Assembly: GCF_025195095.1 (NCBI RefSeq)
Contig: NZ_JANAVZ010000004.1
Coordinates: 1 to 64,000 of the forward strand
Reading direction: 5' to 3'
From: Paracoccus maritimus
GTDB lineage: Bacteria; Pseudomonadota; Alphaproteobacteria; Rhodobacterales; Rhodobacteraceae
DNA: 64,000 nt
Shown here: in pieces, positions 1-8,238 of the stretch
Layout of the letters: each line of letters opens with the position of its first letter
Position numbering within the stretch: position 1 is the stretch's first letter
Translations under genes and position numbers: made by a program
The notes under the pieces: model-generated
What the model was told of the DNA's origin: nothing
The model's input: the letters and a program-made list of their open reading frames with translations, nothing else
The model's database searches: none

Positions 1-14
1 CCGCCGACTTCCCT

Positions 15-788
15 ATGCGCCGATGCCCAACCTGCCAAGGCATCGACTACGGCAAGGGCTGCCCGAAATGCGCAAAGCAGCCGCAGGAAGAAGAGGAGCC
101 GCTCCAGAGGACGTTCGGGGAGGATGTCCAGTATCATCCAAGGGCCGACATTCATCCCGGCCGGAAGCCTTCCAGTGGCCAAAGGCTAGATGACGGGACG
201 TCGCCTTACGAAATGGACCCAAGCCCGACATCCCACTCGGCTTTTATTCGAGCCAATTACAAGACATCCTATGCCTTGCAGGCTGGCTCCGAAAGCGCTC
301 GGAAATACCTTAAATTAGAAAAGAAGCTCTTGCACGGGAGGAGAGATCAAGCGAGCACAAGAATCAATTTGAAATTCAATAAGGATTATGTTTGGGCGTG
401 TCTGCTAATGACCGAACACTGGCAGAAATGGGTGAATATTCCACATATAGGAGAGCTTCCCGAAGTGATTGGAGAAGGATTTTCGCAAGGGTGTATGACA
501 ATGATGCATGTCACACAAAAAAGCCACCTTCTAGTATATATTCGGGATCCTCCATTTTTTGATCATTTCAGAGACTTTACCATTGAAGAGGTTTCAGAGA
601 GTGAGACTACATTGAAGATGACACGCTTCATTACTGAAAGCAGTTTTAAAGCTATAGCCTTTCGATTGATGAGTAATAAACATTGGGGTTGGTCTGATAC
701 GGAGCGCGAAAAAGTAGAGAGCGCATTAACCGCTTCAGCTCGTAAGTTTGATGATCTACTAATTCAACTCAATAAAAAGTACACATAG
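15..788 (+). CDS. Hypothetical protein with N-terminal zinc ribbon
   Basis: 257 aa, not recognised. The first 20 residues carry two CxxC pairs (CPTC and CPKC, about 10 residues apart), which is the pattern of a zinc ribbon. The next 60 residues are charged and look disordered. From about residue 80 on there is a mixed, probably globular domain rich in aromatic residues, with no motif I can name. No signal peptide or membrane segment. Base composition and codon use are clearly AT-richer than the flanking phage and metal genes, which suggests recent transfer. It may be cargo of the neighbouring prophage remnant or a defence-type orphan; no function is assigned. The ATG at 15 is the first in-frame start, but the window edge lies just upstream. 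Confidence 0.6.
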   Translation: MRRCPTCQGIDYGKGCPKCAKQPQEEEEPLQRTFGEDVQYHPRADIHPGRKPSSGQRLDDGTSPYEMDPSPTSHSAFIRANYKTSYALQAGSESARKYLKLEKKLLHGRRDQASTRINLKFNKDYVWACLLMTEHWQKWVNIPHIGELPEVIGEGFSQGCMTMMHVTQKSHLLVYIRDPPFFDHFRDFTIEEVSESETTLKMTRFITESSFKAIAFRLMSNKHWGWSDTEREKVESALTASARKFDDLLIQLNKKYT

Positions 789-1101
789 CCGATTCGTATA
801 CTATATGACCATGGCTTCAGCAATTTAGCTGACCCTGACCTACTTTCAATCGATATCCACACCGCCGGGACAGCAATTGAGAATCACTTCGACGTATCGC
901 AGTTGACGGGTGATCGACGCGTCGATTGCTGCGCTTGGCATTCGGAGCGAAGCTCATTAGCAAGGTCTTACTCTGAGGATGGCCGAAGCTTGGTATTCTT
1001 GGTCGTTGATTGCAAATCCACTGCCAGGACGTAATTGCGCCGTAGCGCAGCGCCGCCCGCATCCAAGGGGTCGCGACGATCGCGCCGAGCAGGGGTGGCG
1101 A
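789..1101. other. Intergenic stretch, no gene seen
   Basis: No convincing coding frame. The left part is AT-rich like the upstream gene and the right part turns GC-rich toward the phage endolysin remnant, so a junction probably lies near 950-1050. I see no clear terminator hairpin. Confidence 0.5.
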
Positions 1102-1776
1102 TCACCGCCGCCCCCGTTTCCAATCGTCCATTCGGGCAAAGATGCTGATCGCGATCCCGCCGAGCGCCACGGCGATGAACACCCAGCGCAGGGTGTCGAG
1201 ATACGGCACGAGCGGCAGGATCGCGGACTGGGTCTCCGCCAGGACGCTCTGCGCCACCTCGACACCGGCCGCTCCGAGCGTTGCGACGCCCGCAGCACCG
1301 CCGCCTTTCAGGGTGCGGCTCTGCGCCAGGACCTCGCGCGCGGGCGGCGTCTCCGCTGCGAATGCCGTCGCCCGGACCGGGAACCGCTCGCCCCACTGCC
1401 GCGCGGGCCCGAGATCGATATGCATGAAACCCGAACGCGGGTAGAAACCGAAGCCGAGGAACCCGACCTCGCGTGCCGCGGCCTCGAACGCCACCGGGTC
1501 GTGATTCGCCATGGCGATGTCGAAGGCGGCGCCGTCGAGGTGCTTCGAGCCCGTGGCACCGCCGACGGCGCGGTTGTGCTCGGGGCTGCGATAGGCCGAA
1601 CGGACGATCAGCGGCTTGCCCAGCCGGTCGCGCAGCGCCTGCAGCTTGTCGAGCGCGGGATCGTTGACGAGCAGCTTGCCGGTGCCCCGGCAGGCGATCT
1701 CGGCCGGGCTGAAGTTCGGCCAGCGCTAGGCGCTCTCCGGCACGTCGCGCCAATGGCGGTGGAAGGTCGTGTTCAT
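1102..1776 (-). pseudogene. Phage M15-type peptidase (endolysin), amber-interrupted
   Basis: Reading from the ATG at 1776 (a GGAGG lies a few bases upstream) gives 16 codons and then an in-frame TAG at 1728-1726. The same frame then runs open to 1102. The continuation has the hallmarks of a YcbK/peptidase M15A D-Ala-D-Ala carboxypeptidase: an SAYRSPEHN stretch, then SKHLDGAAFDIA with zinc-ligand His/Asp, and FMHIDLG with the last His. A transmembrane helix (about LRWVFIAVALGGIAI) and a basic tail follow, as in membrane-anchored endolysins of rhodobacterial prophages. The stop sits where the family usually has Trp (ESA-W-RWPNFSP), so TGG to TAG is the likely mutation. Downstream re-initiation could give only a domain lacking part of the zinc site. 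Confidence 0.75.
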
Positions 1777-1791
1777 GGTGATCCTCCGAAA

Positions 1792-1818
1792 CGAAAAAAA
1801 CCCGCCTCGAGGGCGGGT
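1792..1818 (-). terminator. Rho-independent terminator after the DUF6127 gene
   Basis: On the minus strand a CCCGCC/GGCGGG stem with a TCGA centre is followed by a run of T residues. It lies just past the end of the DUF6127 gene and before the endolysin ribosome binding site, so it would separate the two lysis-module genes. Confidence 0.7.
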
Positions 1819-1851
1819 CATTGCGGGCTGATAAATGGGGACGGGGTGCGG

Positions 1852-2139
1852 CTACGGGCTGCCGCCGAAGATCCTGAGCTTGATGGCGATGCCTGCGAGC
1901 AGCGCCAGCATGACGCCGGTCGTGATCGTGCGGACGGCGGTCTGCATCGCGGTGCGGCGTACCAGCCGGATGCAGTCGACGAGCGAACGCAGGTCGCGGA
2001 TGTCGAGCGCGGCCTCGTCGCCGTCGAGGCCGACATCGGCCAGTGCGCGCTTCGCGCCTTCCTCGGCCGCCCGCGTCAGGATCGCCTCGAACTCGGCGTC
2101 GGGCATGTGCACGAAGCCCTCGGATCGGGGTGGTGTCAT
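1852..2139 (-). CDS. DUF6127-like phage membrane protein (holin-like)
   Basis: 95 aa. The N-terminal two thirds are charged (about residues 10-60, with an ALDIRDLRSLVD stretch) and the last third is one strong transmembrane helix ending in KLRIFGGSP. This layout matches the small DUF6127 proteins found beside endolysins in GTA-like prophages, where they are thought to be holin or lysis accessory proteins. The start codon overlaps the stop of the upstream MbnP-like gene (ATGA), but that overlap appears to come from a recombination joint rather than a natural operon. A terminator follows at 1792-1818. Family call from memory of its pattern; function inferred. Confidence 0.6.
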   Translation of the reverse strand: MTPPRSEGFVHMPDAEFEAILTRAAEEGAKRALADVGLDGDEAALDIRDLRSLVDCIRLVRRTAMQTAVRTITTGVMLALLAGIAIKLRIFGGSP

Positions 2140-2942
2140 CGGATCCTCCTTCCTCCGCTCATGCAGCCGGGGCTGGTCTCAGCCGTGTTCTGCGTCAGGT
2201 CCGCGCCCCCCACGACGACGGCGGGGTCGATCACCACGGTGCTCTCACCCGGCACGAAATCAGGCAGCGCAACGGCGACACGGTTGGGGTTGGCGCAGGC
2301 CTCGGCCGGCGGCGTCGTCGCCTCGGGCGCGGCGCATTGCGTCGATCCGAGATGAAGCATCCAGCCGCGCGGCCCTTGCCCGTGGGTCGCATCCTCGCTG
2401 TGGCCCTCGGCAGCCATCGACAGACCTGACGGCGTGGTCGGCGAAAACTCGATCTTCACGAACTTGTAGCCGCCGCGCCAGTTCCAGAACATCGCCGTCA
2501 GGTTCAGCGGCGCGGGCGCGGTGGTGGGATCGCCATGGTTCCAGTCGAAGGGGACGCCGACCTCGAACTCGAGGCCGCGATAATCCCCCTCCGGCACGGT
2601 GCCGCGCAGCGTGGTGTTCACCTGCGGCGTGCCGTTGGCGCAAGACCCGGTGCTGTCCTCGAAGTCCAGAAGGGCGATGTTCTCGATCTGCCACGCGCCA
2701 TCTTGGTCGAGCTCGACCGGCACGCGAGTGCCGTCAGCGGCGATCAGGTTGGCCGAGGAGACGAACAGGCGGAAATCGAGGAACTGCACCTCGGTCTCGG
2801 CGCTGCCGAGGCCTGTGTAGCTGTCGGTGCAGGCAAAGGGCGCGCCCGCGATCTCGGCGGCAAAGGGGATTTCGACATTCATGTCGGCAAGCGCCGGGCT
2901 GGCGACGAGCGCGGCCGTGGCCGCAAGAAGGAAGCGTTTCAT
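2136..2942 (-). CDS. MbnP-like copper-associated periplasmic protein, C-terminus truncated
   Basis: 268 aa from the ATG at 2942, which directly starts a signal peptide (MKRFLLAATAALVASPALA). The mature part resembles the 'metallo-mystery pair system four-Cys motif' family (MbnP), secreted proteins that bind copper and work with the di-haem peroxidase-like MbnH. Seen here are the FACTDSY, GSCANGTP, STQCAAPE, EACANPNR and PGCMSG cysteines, and the WNWRGGYKF motif typical of the family. Family members normally continue past GCMS with a further Cys-containing segment; here the reading frame leaves the family after GCMSG and ends in RRIR within DNA belonging to the phage lysis module. No MbnH gene is present. 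Next to a DUF2946-like gene, which also suggests copper. Confidence 0.7.
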   Translation of the reverse strand: MKRFLLAATAALVASPALADMNVEIPFAAEIAGAPFACTDSYTGLGSAETEVQFLDFRLFVSSANLIAADGTRVPVELDQDGAWQIENIALLDFEDSTGSCANGTPQVNTTLRGTVPEGDYRGLEFEVGVPFDWNHGDPTTAPAPLNLTAMFWNWRGGYKFVKIEFSPTTPSGLSMAAEGHSEDATHGQGPRGWMLHLGSTQCAAPEATTPPAEACANPNRVAVALPDFVPGESTVVIDPAVVVGGADLTQNTAETSPGCMSGGRRIR

Positions 2943-3020
2943 GTGAGGGTCATCCAGATTGATCAGATGTCCGCGCACAGGCGGACGGTTTGGCCCGCAC
3001 GGTGCGGAGCCGGAGTGACG

Positions 3021-3386
3021 TCAGATCAACTGGATGGACGGCGGACCACGGGCCGGTGGCGCGCGCGGGCCATGACCGGTCAGGACGAGAGTTTCGGGCC
3101 AGGCCGCATGGTGGCCGGACCAGACCACAAGGTCAGAAGGGGCAAAACATGCCAGGACAAGCGCCATGCTCTTTGCGATGGTGCAGGCCGGGCAGTCTGC
3201 ATGGGCCGCGTGATCCTGACCGTCGTCGCCGGAGAGGCAGAGGTCGGCGAGCGACCCGCCGAGGGCGAGATAGGCGGCGATTTGCGGGTCGGACAGGCGC
3301 GGGTCGGTCTCGACGGGGCGATGCCCGAAGGCCACGAGCACCAGCGCCAGTGCGCAAAGCACCGACACGGCCCGATTCCAGATCAT
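3021..3386 (-). CDS. DUF2946-like small secreted/membrane protein
   Basis: 121 aa from the ATG at 3386, preceded by GGAAGG about 10 bases upstream; the longer frame from 3476 lacks a ribosome site. An N-terminal hydrophobic helix (about residues 5-22) may be a signal or anchor. A central HADCPAC segment followed by a second hydrophobic helix is the signature of DUF2946 proteins, which often sit in copper-response clusters. It lies upstream of and co-directional with the MbnP-like gene, about 80 bases away, and the two are probably co-transcribed. The copper role is inferred from family context. Confidence 0.55.
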   Translation of the reverse strand: MIWNRAVSVLCALALVLVAFGHRPVETDPRLSDPQIAAYLALGGSLADLCLSGDDGQDHAAHADCPACTIAKSMALVLACFAPSDLVVWSGHHAAWPETLVLTGHGPRAPPARGPPSIQLI

Positions 3387-3700
3387 GACTTGCAACCTTC
3401 CCATGGGAGAAGGTTTATCCGTGATCGTTTCGTCGAGCAATTGTGTCATTTCGCCCAGAGTGAAAGAAAAGGGCATCTATTTCGATATCTGCTCGCCTCT
3501 CACCGCGGGATGGTCCGGCCCCCAGACCGCCGCCGCATCCCGTGCACGGGGCGGCCTTGCAGCGCGGTCAGTCGTGACAGCGAAAAGCCACGATCACCTG
3601 TCTCGGCCAGCGCCTTGTCGAACGCGCGCCGCACCGAGCGCGGCCGCTAGGGTAGCACCGCCGTGGCGAGCCAAGACCTTAGTTCGGCCGGCAGCCGGCA
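3387..3700. other. Intergenic stretch, no gene seen
   Basis: Open frames exist on both strands but none has a recognisable domain, a good ribosome site or consistent codon use. This is probably the upstream region of the DUF2946-like gene plus rearranged DNA. Confidence 0.4.
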
Positions 3701-4030
3701 GTGTTCCCGCGATTGCCGCGCATCAGACTTCTTCCGCGGGATCGTCGACCGGGTCGAGCACGAGCACAAGCCGCGTCTCGCCGGTGCCCTCGATGGGCGA
3801 TAAGTAAGATCGAGATTGTCGCAATCCTAATCTTCTGGATCGTCGTCTTAGGCGCTTTCTTGGGCCACCTTGCCGATCTTGTTCTGCCTGAGATTTTCCA
3901 TCGCACGGGGCGCTCGGTTCTGCTGTTTTCGGTCAATGTCGCCCCGATCAGCTATATCTTTCTTCCGTGGTCAAGCCGTCGGGTGACAAAGCTCAAGGCA
4001 CGACTTGCAGGAACCACACGAAACAAATGA
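3701..4030 (+). CDS. Possible small membrane protein
   Basis: The credible part is the last 75 residues. It begins near ISKIEIV (about 3805) with one strong hydrophobic helix, then a basic tail with a second moderately hydrophobic stretch (SVNVAPISYIFLPW). Upstream of it the frame is Arg/Pro-rich and looks like read-through of GC-rich DNA, so the true start is unclear and no good start codon lies at the domain edge. It may be the 3' remnant of a gene. Not recognised. Confidence 0.25.
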   Translation: MFPRLPRIRLLPRDRRPGRARAQAASRRCPRWAISKIEIVAILIFWIVVLGAFLGHLADLVLPEIFHRTGRSVLLFSVNVAPISYIFLPWSSRRVTKLKARLAGTTRNK

Positions 4031-4160
4031 AGCTTGCGCTCGCATAGTGCAACTTGCCGATTCGTCGACACTGCTCAACGTGACCGGGCAGTCTGCTTCA
4101 GGAACCTTGAATGGCGGTATCCAGGAAAGCTGGACAGCGGCGCCAATCAGTGCGCACAAA

Positions 4161-7100
4161 CTACGGCTCAATGGCAGAGATCTGCTGAAGCCGCACCGCA
4201 AGATGATCTATCAGTTCATGCAGATGCGGCTCATAGACCATCGACAAGTGAATTCCGGCAGTTTCGATAATCCTGATCCCTGCGGGCGCAACATCTCGCC
4301 AGCCTAGCCCGCTGGCGATCCCTTCGGGTGTGTCCAATGGATTATCGCGACCGACAAACAGCGTCAGTTCGCGCGGATAGGGCGTTGGTTGATATTCTGC
4401 AATCGCGAGATCAATGGCGGCCTGATGCGCGCTGACGGTTTGTGGCTGGCTGATCAGCCGCCCCGTCCAGCGATTGCGCGACAGGCTTAGTCGCAATCGA
4501 TCAAAACGAAAACTCATCTCGCCACGCAGTTTCTGCAGCTTTCCGATCACAATACCCCGGAAATTGCGTCGCAGTTTGCCGAGGGAGGCGCGCAGCCCGG
4601 TACGCGTCTTGCGTTGAAGCCTTCCACCCGGTCCTTCGGCGTCCAGAAGATACAGCGCGGCGACATCGCGTCCGGCGGCCAGCAGCTGCTGCGCCAGCTC
4701 AAAGGCGATATAGCTGCCCTGAGATACTGCTATCAACTGCACGGGTCCCGTAGGATAATAGCGTTCTATGTTGGCACGATAGATTGCGGCGATCTTCGGC
4801 AAGCTGGTGGGGGTCGAGGGGTCCAGCAGATCCAGCGTCAGGCCGATAAGGGGCTGGTTCTGCCCCAGCAGAGCTGCCATCGGTCGGAAATAGACGCCTC
4901 GCTCTCCCAGAATATGAACCGCAAACAGAGGTGGCATGCTGCCATGCGGCTGAAAAGGCACAAGACAGTTTACGATATCCTCATCGTCCAATCGCCGAAG
5001 CCGCTCCGCGATCTGCCGCGCGCACGGGGCCTCGTAAAGCGTCGCCAGTGACAGGCGCTGACCAAATTGACGTTCAAGCATGCCCATGAGCCGGACCGAC
5101 AGCAACGAGTTCCCGCCGAGATCGAAGAAGGATCGCTCCGGATCGACATGACGGCGTCCCAGCAGCGCGCCGAAGATCTGCTGGACCCGTGCCGTGGTCT
5201 CGTCGACCGGCGCTGCGTCCTCTCCGTCGTCGTCGTCGTTCCTCGCCGGGCGGGGCAACCGATCGACGTCGATCTTGCCCCCAGGGGTCTGCGGAAAATC
5301 TTCGACGATGGCAATTTGCGGCACCATGAACGCGGGCAGGTTTTCGCGCAGCGCCTCGGTCACGGCGGCCTCGCTCAAGTCCTGGGCATGCTCGTGCAAC
5401 TTGACCCAGGCCAGAAGCCTGGCATCCTCGCCGCCCGCAGCGTCCAGCGTGGAGACGGCTGTCGCAATCGCCGGATCGGCTTCAAGCGCGTTCTCGATCG
5501 CCGCCAGTTCGATCCGATAACCGCGAAGCTTGATCTGCCGGTCGATGCGGCCGTGATACGCCAGAACTCCCTCCGGCAACCACGACACCTTGTCGCCAGT
5601 TCGATAGGCCTGAATCGGCCCTCCGTCCGGCGCTTCCGGCTGGAATGGGTCCGGCGGAAACGCGGATTCAGTCAGCGCGGGCTCGCCCACATAACCCGAG
5701 GCGACCGCGGGGCCACCCAGCCACAATTCCGCCCCGACCCCCTCGGGGGCAAGACTTTCATCGGGAGACATCAGATAGGCACGCGCATGCCCTGTCGGCC
5801 GGCCGACCGGAACATCGCCCCCCTGGAACGGCGGATCGTCGGCGTCATGGAGGGTGGAAGTGATCGTCGCTTCGGTCGGACCATAGCCATTCAGCCAGCG
5901 GATCTCGGGATGAATGCTGCGCCACAGGGCCAGCATGTCGCCAGACACCCGCTCTCCGCCGACGACCATCAGGCGCAGCTTTGGCGAAAGCCGGTCACCC
6001 GTCCCGTCCAGATGCGCGACCAGCAAATGCCAGAACACGGTTGGCAGATTGACCACCGTGATGTCATCCTCGTCGAATGCATCCAGCAGATCCGAGATCG
6101 ACTGCGCCACGATGTCGTCACGCAGCACGAGCCTGGCACCCGACAACAGTGTCGGAAGGATTTCCTCGATCGAGACGTCGAAATTCAGGCTGGCGAATTG
6201 CAACACACTGTCATCGCCGGTCAGCGCGAATTCCCGTGTGATCGCCTGAATATGCTGCGACAGCGCTCGGTGCGGGACTTCAACGCCCTTGGGCCTACCC
6301 GTCGACCCGGAGGTGAAAATCACATATGCGCGGCGTTCGGGATCGTAGGCACCCCGTGCGGGAGCCGTATCGGATTGTCCTGCAAGGGCCGGATCGTCCA
6401 GTTGCAGCACCGGAATCCGTTGTGGACCGAGATGTGCGATCTCGGCCGCGGCCGAAAACAGCGCGACTGCGCCGGATCTATCGATCATGTCCTGCAGAGT
6501 CGCGACCGGGTATTTCGGGTCTAGCGGCAGGAATGCGCAATCGGCTTTCAAGGTCGCCAGCATGGCTGCGATGAATTCCGCGCCGCGCGGCAGCGCCAAG
6601 CCGACGACATCGCCCTTTCCAACGCCCTGATCTGCAAGCTTCCGGGCAAGATGGTTGGCCCTCGCCTCGAGCATGGCATAGCTGACCTGCCGCGAACTGC
6701 CGATCTGGCTGATCGCGATGCGATCGCCCATTCTTGCTGCGACGGTTTCGAACCGGGTCGCGACACCGTCGGGATCATCTGTGGTAGGATGCTGCGGCGT
6801 GCCAAGCCGCAGCAATCTCTCCCGCTCCTCGGCGGACAACATGTCGATCTCGGACAGCGGCACATCACCGGCCTCCGACATCGAGCGAAGGGCGTTGCCC
6901 AGATAATCGAAGATACGTTCGGCGCCCTCGTCCGTCAGCCGCGCCGGATCGTATTCCAGCCGCAAAAGCATCTCAGGGTCGTCATAGACGGACAGTGACA
7001 AGGCGGTCGCCATCTGGCTGTATTCGTCAATCTGTCGGTTTGCCCACTCCTCTCCGAGCGCCCGCATCTGTATCGGTAGAGAGCCTCGGTCGAACATGAC

Positions 7101-8225
7101 GAGGCTGTCGAACAGCATCAGACCGCCCGGCACGTCACACAGTTCTGCGACAAGTGGTAGCGGCATATGTTCATGGTCGCGGACGGCACGCGAATAGCCA
7201 TGCAGTTCACCAAGCAGGCCATCAAGCGTCTGCCCGGCAACCTGCGCGCGGCAAGGAAGCGTGTTGATCCGGCAACCCACAATATCCGCGCCGCCGGGCA
7301 CAATATGACGCCCGGACCGGGTTACGCCAAAGATGGCTTCCGCCCGGCCGGTACACCGCGCCAGCACAAGCGCCCAGGCCGCATTGATGAAATCCGCCGT
7401 GGTGGCGCCCGCCCGAGCGGCGCGGGCGCGGATCGTGTCTGACAACGCTGCCGGCAGGCGCCGGGTGAACTGGCCCCTGATCTGCGTGTCGGCGATCAAA
7501 GCATCTTGCGCCGCTGGGGTGAACACCGGGTCCAGCGCGTTCGGGGTTTCGAATCCTGACAGATGTTCGCGAAAGAACCGTCTTGCAGGGTCATGGTCGA
7601 TCATCGTCAAAGCGTGGCAGTGATCCGCGAAATCGGGTCCAGCACGTTCCGGCAGCGGCAGCCCGTCACGATGCGCGGCATACAGTTGGAACAGGTCGCG
7701 CAGCAGGATCCGATAACCGCCACCGTCCAGCAGCGCATGATGAAACGTGAACACCATGATCGCACTTCCAGACGCAAGCCAGAACAGTCGCACGCGCCAA
7801 CAAGGTGCCCAGTCGCAGGCGACAGACCGGCGTCGGTCCTCTTCCAGCCAGTTCTGGAACTCGACTTCCTGCGCATCCCTGGTCATATCCGTCCAGTCGA
7901 TCGCCTGGACATCCGCATCGACATGAGAATGCAGGAACTGTCTGGGCCCCGACGGATCCAGCGGGCTGAGTGACAGGCGCAGTGCCTGGTGACGCGATGC
8001 CAGGTCTTGCCATGCCGCCCTTATCGCCGCCTCGTCCAACTGTTCGCCTTCGAAGCGGATCACGATCTGCAGCAGGTTGAGCGCAGGCTTGCCCGACAGG
8101 GTGCTTTCGGCCAGGAGCCCGATCTGGGTCGGCGTCAGGGCAAGCGCCTCTGCACCATCCTGGGCTGGATGCGGATCGGACAGGATGGCCGAACTCATGT
8201 TGCCCTTCAGAGGATTATCATGCAT
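4161..8225 (-). CDS. Single-module non-ribosomal peptide synthetase (C-A-PCP-TE)
   Basis: 1354 aa. Domains in order: condensation (about 25-460, with HHALLDGGG matching HHxxxDG); adenylation (about 490-950, with FTSGSTGRPKG, NGYGPTEAT, YRTGDKVS, GRIDRQIKLRGYRIE and TPGGKIDVDR); peptidyl carrier (FFDLGGNSLLS, Ser carries phosphopantetheine); thioesterase (about 1095-1340, with AVSQGS where GxSxG is usual, LLDAEG and a late GIHLS His). The A4 motif keeps the Asp (LNFDVS) that binds the amino group of an alpha-amino acid. A hand-read specificity code is D-V-E-N-V-G-G-I-T-K, which I cannot match safely to a substrate. The ATG at 8225 has GGAGA upstream. It follows the flippase gene by 13 bases, so they form one operon. 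No phosphopantetheinyl transferase, MbtH or further NRPS module is nearby. Product unknown. Confidence 0.93.
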   Translation of the reverse strand: MHDNPLKGNMSSAILSDPHPAQDGAEALALTPTQIGLLAESTLSGKPALNLLQIVIRFEGEQLDEAAIRAAWQDLASRHQALRLSLSPLDPSGPRQFLHSHVDADVQAIDWTDMTRDAQEVEFQNWLEEDRRRSVACDWAPCWRVRLFWLASGSAIMVFTFHHALLDGGGYRILLRDLFQLYAAHRDGLPLPERAGPDFADHCHALTMIDHDPARRFFREHLSGFETPNALDPVFTPAAQDALIADTQIRGQFTRRLPAALSDTIRARAARAGATTADFINAAWALVLARCTGRAEAIFGVTRSGRHIVPGGADIVGCRINTLPCRAQVAGQTLDGLLGELHGYSRAVRDHEHMPLPLVAELCDVPGGLMLFDSLVMFDRGSLPIQMRALGEEWANRQIDEYSQMATALSLSVYDDPEMLLRLEYDPARLTDEGAERIFDYLGNALRSMSEAGDVPLSEIDMLSAEERERLLRLGTPQHPTTDDPDGVATRFETVAARMGDRIAISQIGSSRQVSYAMLEARANHLARKLADQGVGKGDVVGLALPRGAEFIAAMLATLKADCAFLPLDPKYPVATLQDMIDRSGAVALFSAAAEIAHLGPQRIPVLQLDDPALAGQSDTAPARGAYDPERRAYVIFTSGSTGRPKGVEVPHRALSQHIQAITREFALTGDDSVLQFASLNFDVSIEEILPTLLSGARLVLRDDIVAQSISDLLDAFDEDDITVVNLPTVFWHLLVAHLDGTGDRLSPKLRLMVVGGERVSGDMLALWRSIHPEIRWLNGYGPTEATITSTLHDADDPPFQGGDVPVGRPTGHARAYLMSPDESLAPEGVGAELWLGGPAVASGYVGEPALTESAFPPDPFQPEAPDGGPIQAYRTGDKVSWLPEGVLAYHGRIDRQIKLRGYRIELAAIENALEADPAIATAVSTLDAAGGEDARLLAWVKLHEHAQDLSEAAVTEALRENLPAFMVPQIAIVEDFPQTPGGKIDVDRLPRPARNDDDDGEDAAPVDETTARVQQIFGALLGRRHVDPERSFFDLGGNSLLSVRLMGMLERQFGQRLSLATLYEAPCARQIAERLRRLDDEDIVNCLVPFQPHGSMPPLFAVHILGERGVYFRPMAALLGQNQPLIGLTLDLLDPSTPTSLPKIAAIYRANIERYYPTGPVQLIAVSQGSYIAFELAQQLLAAGRDVAALYLLDAEGPGGRLQRKTRTGLRASLGKLRRNFRGIVIGKLQKLRGEMSFRFDRLRLSLSRNRWTGRLISQPQTVSAHQAAIDLAIAEYQPTPYPRELTLFVGRDNPLDTPEGIASGLGWRDVAPAGIRIIETAGIHLSMVYEPHLHELIDHLAVRLQQISAIEP

Positions 8226-8238
8226 GGCCGTCTCCTAC

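Noticed and set aside
979..2355. A plus-strand open frame of 458 codons
   Set aside because: Runs antisense through three real minus-strand genes (endolysin, DUF6127, MbnP-like) and has no domain.
5067..6524. A plus-strand open frame of 485 codons
   Set aside because: Antisense to the adenylation domain of the NRPS, whose motifs are clear on the other strand.
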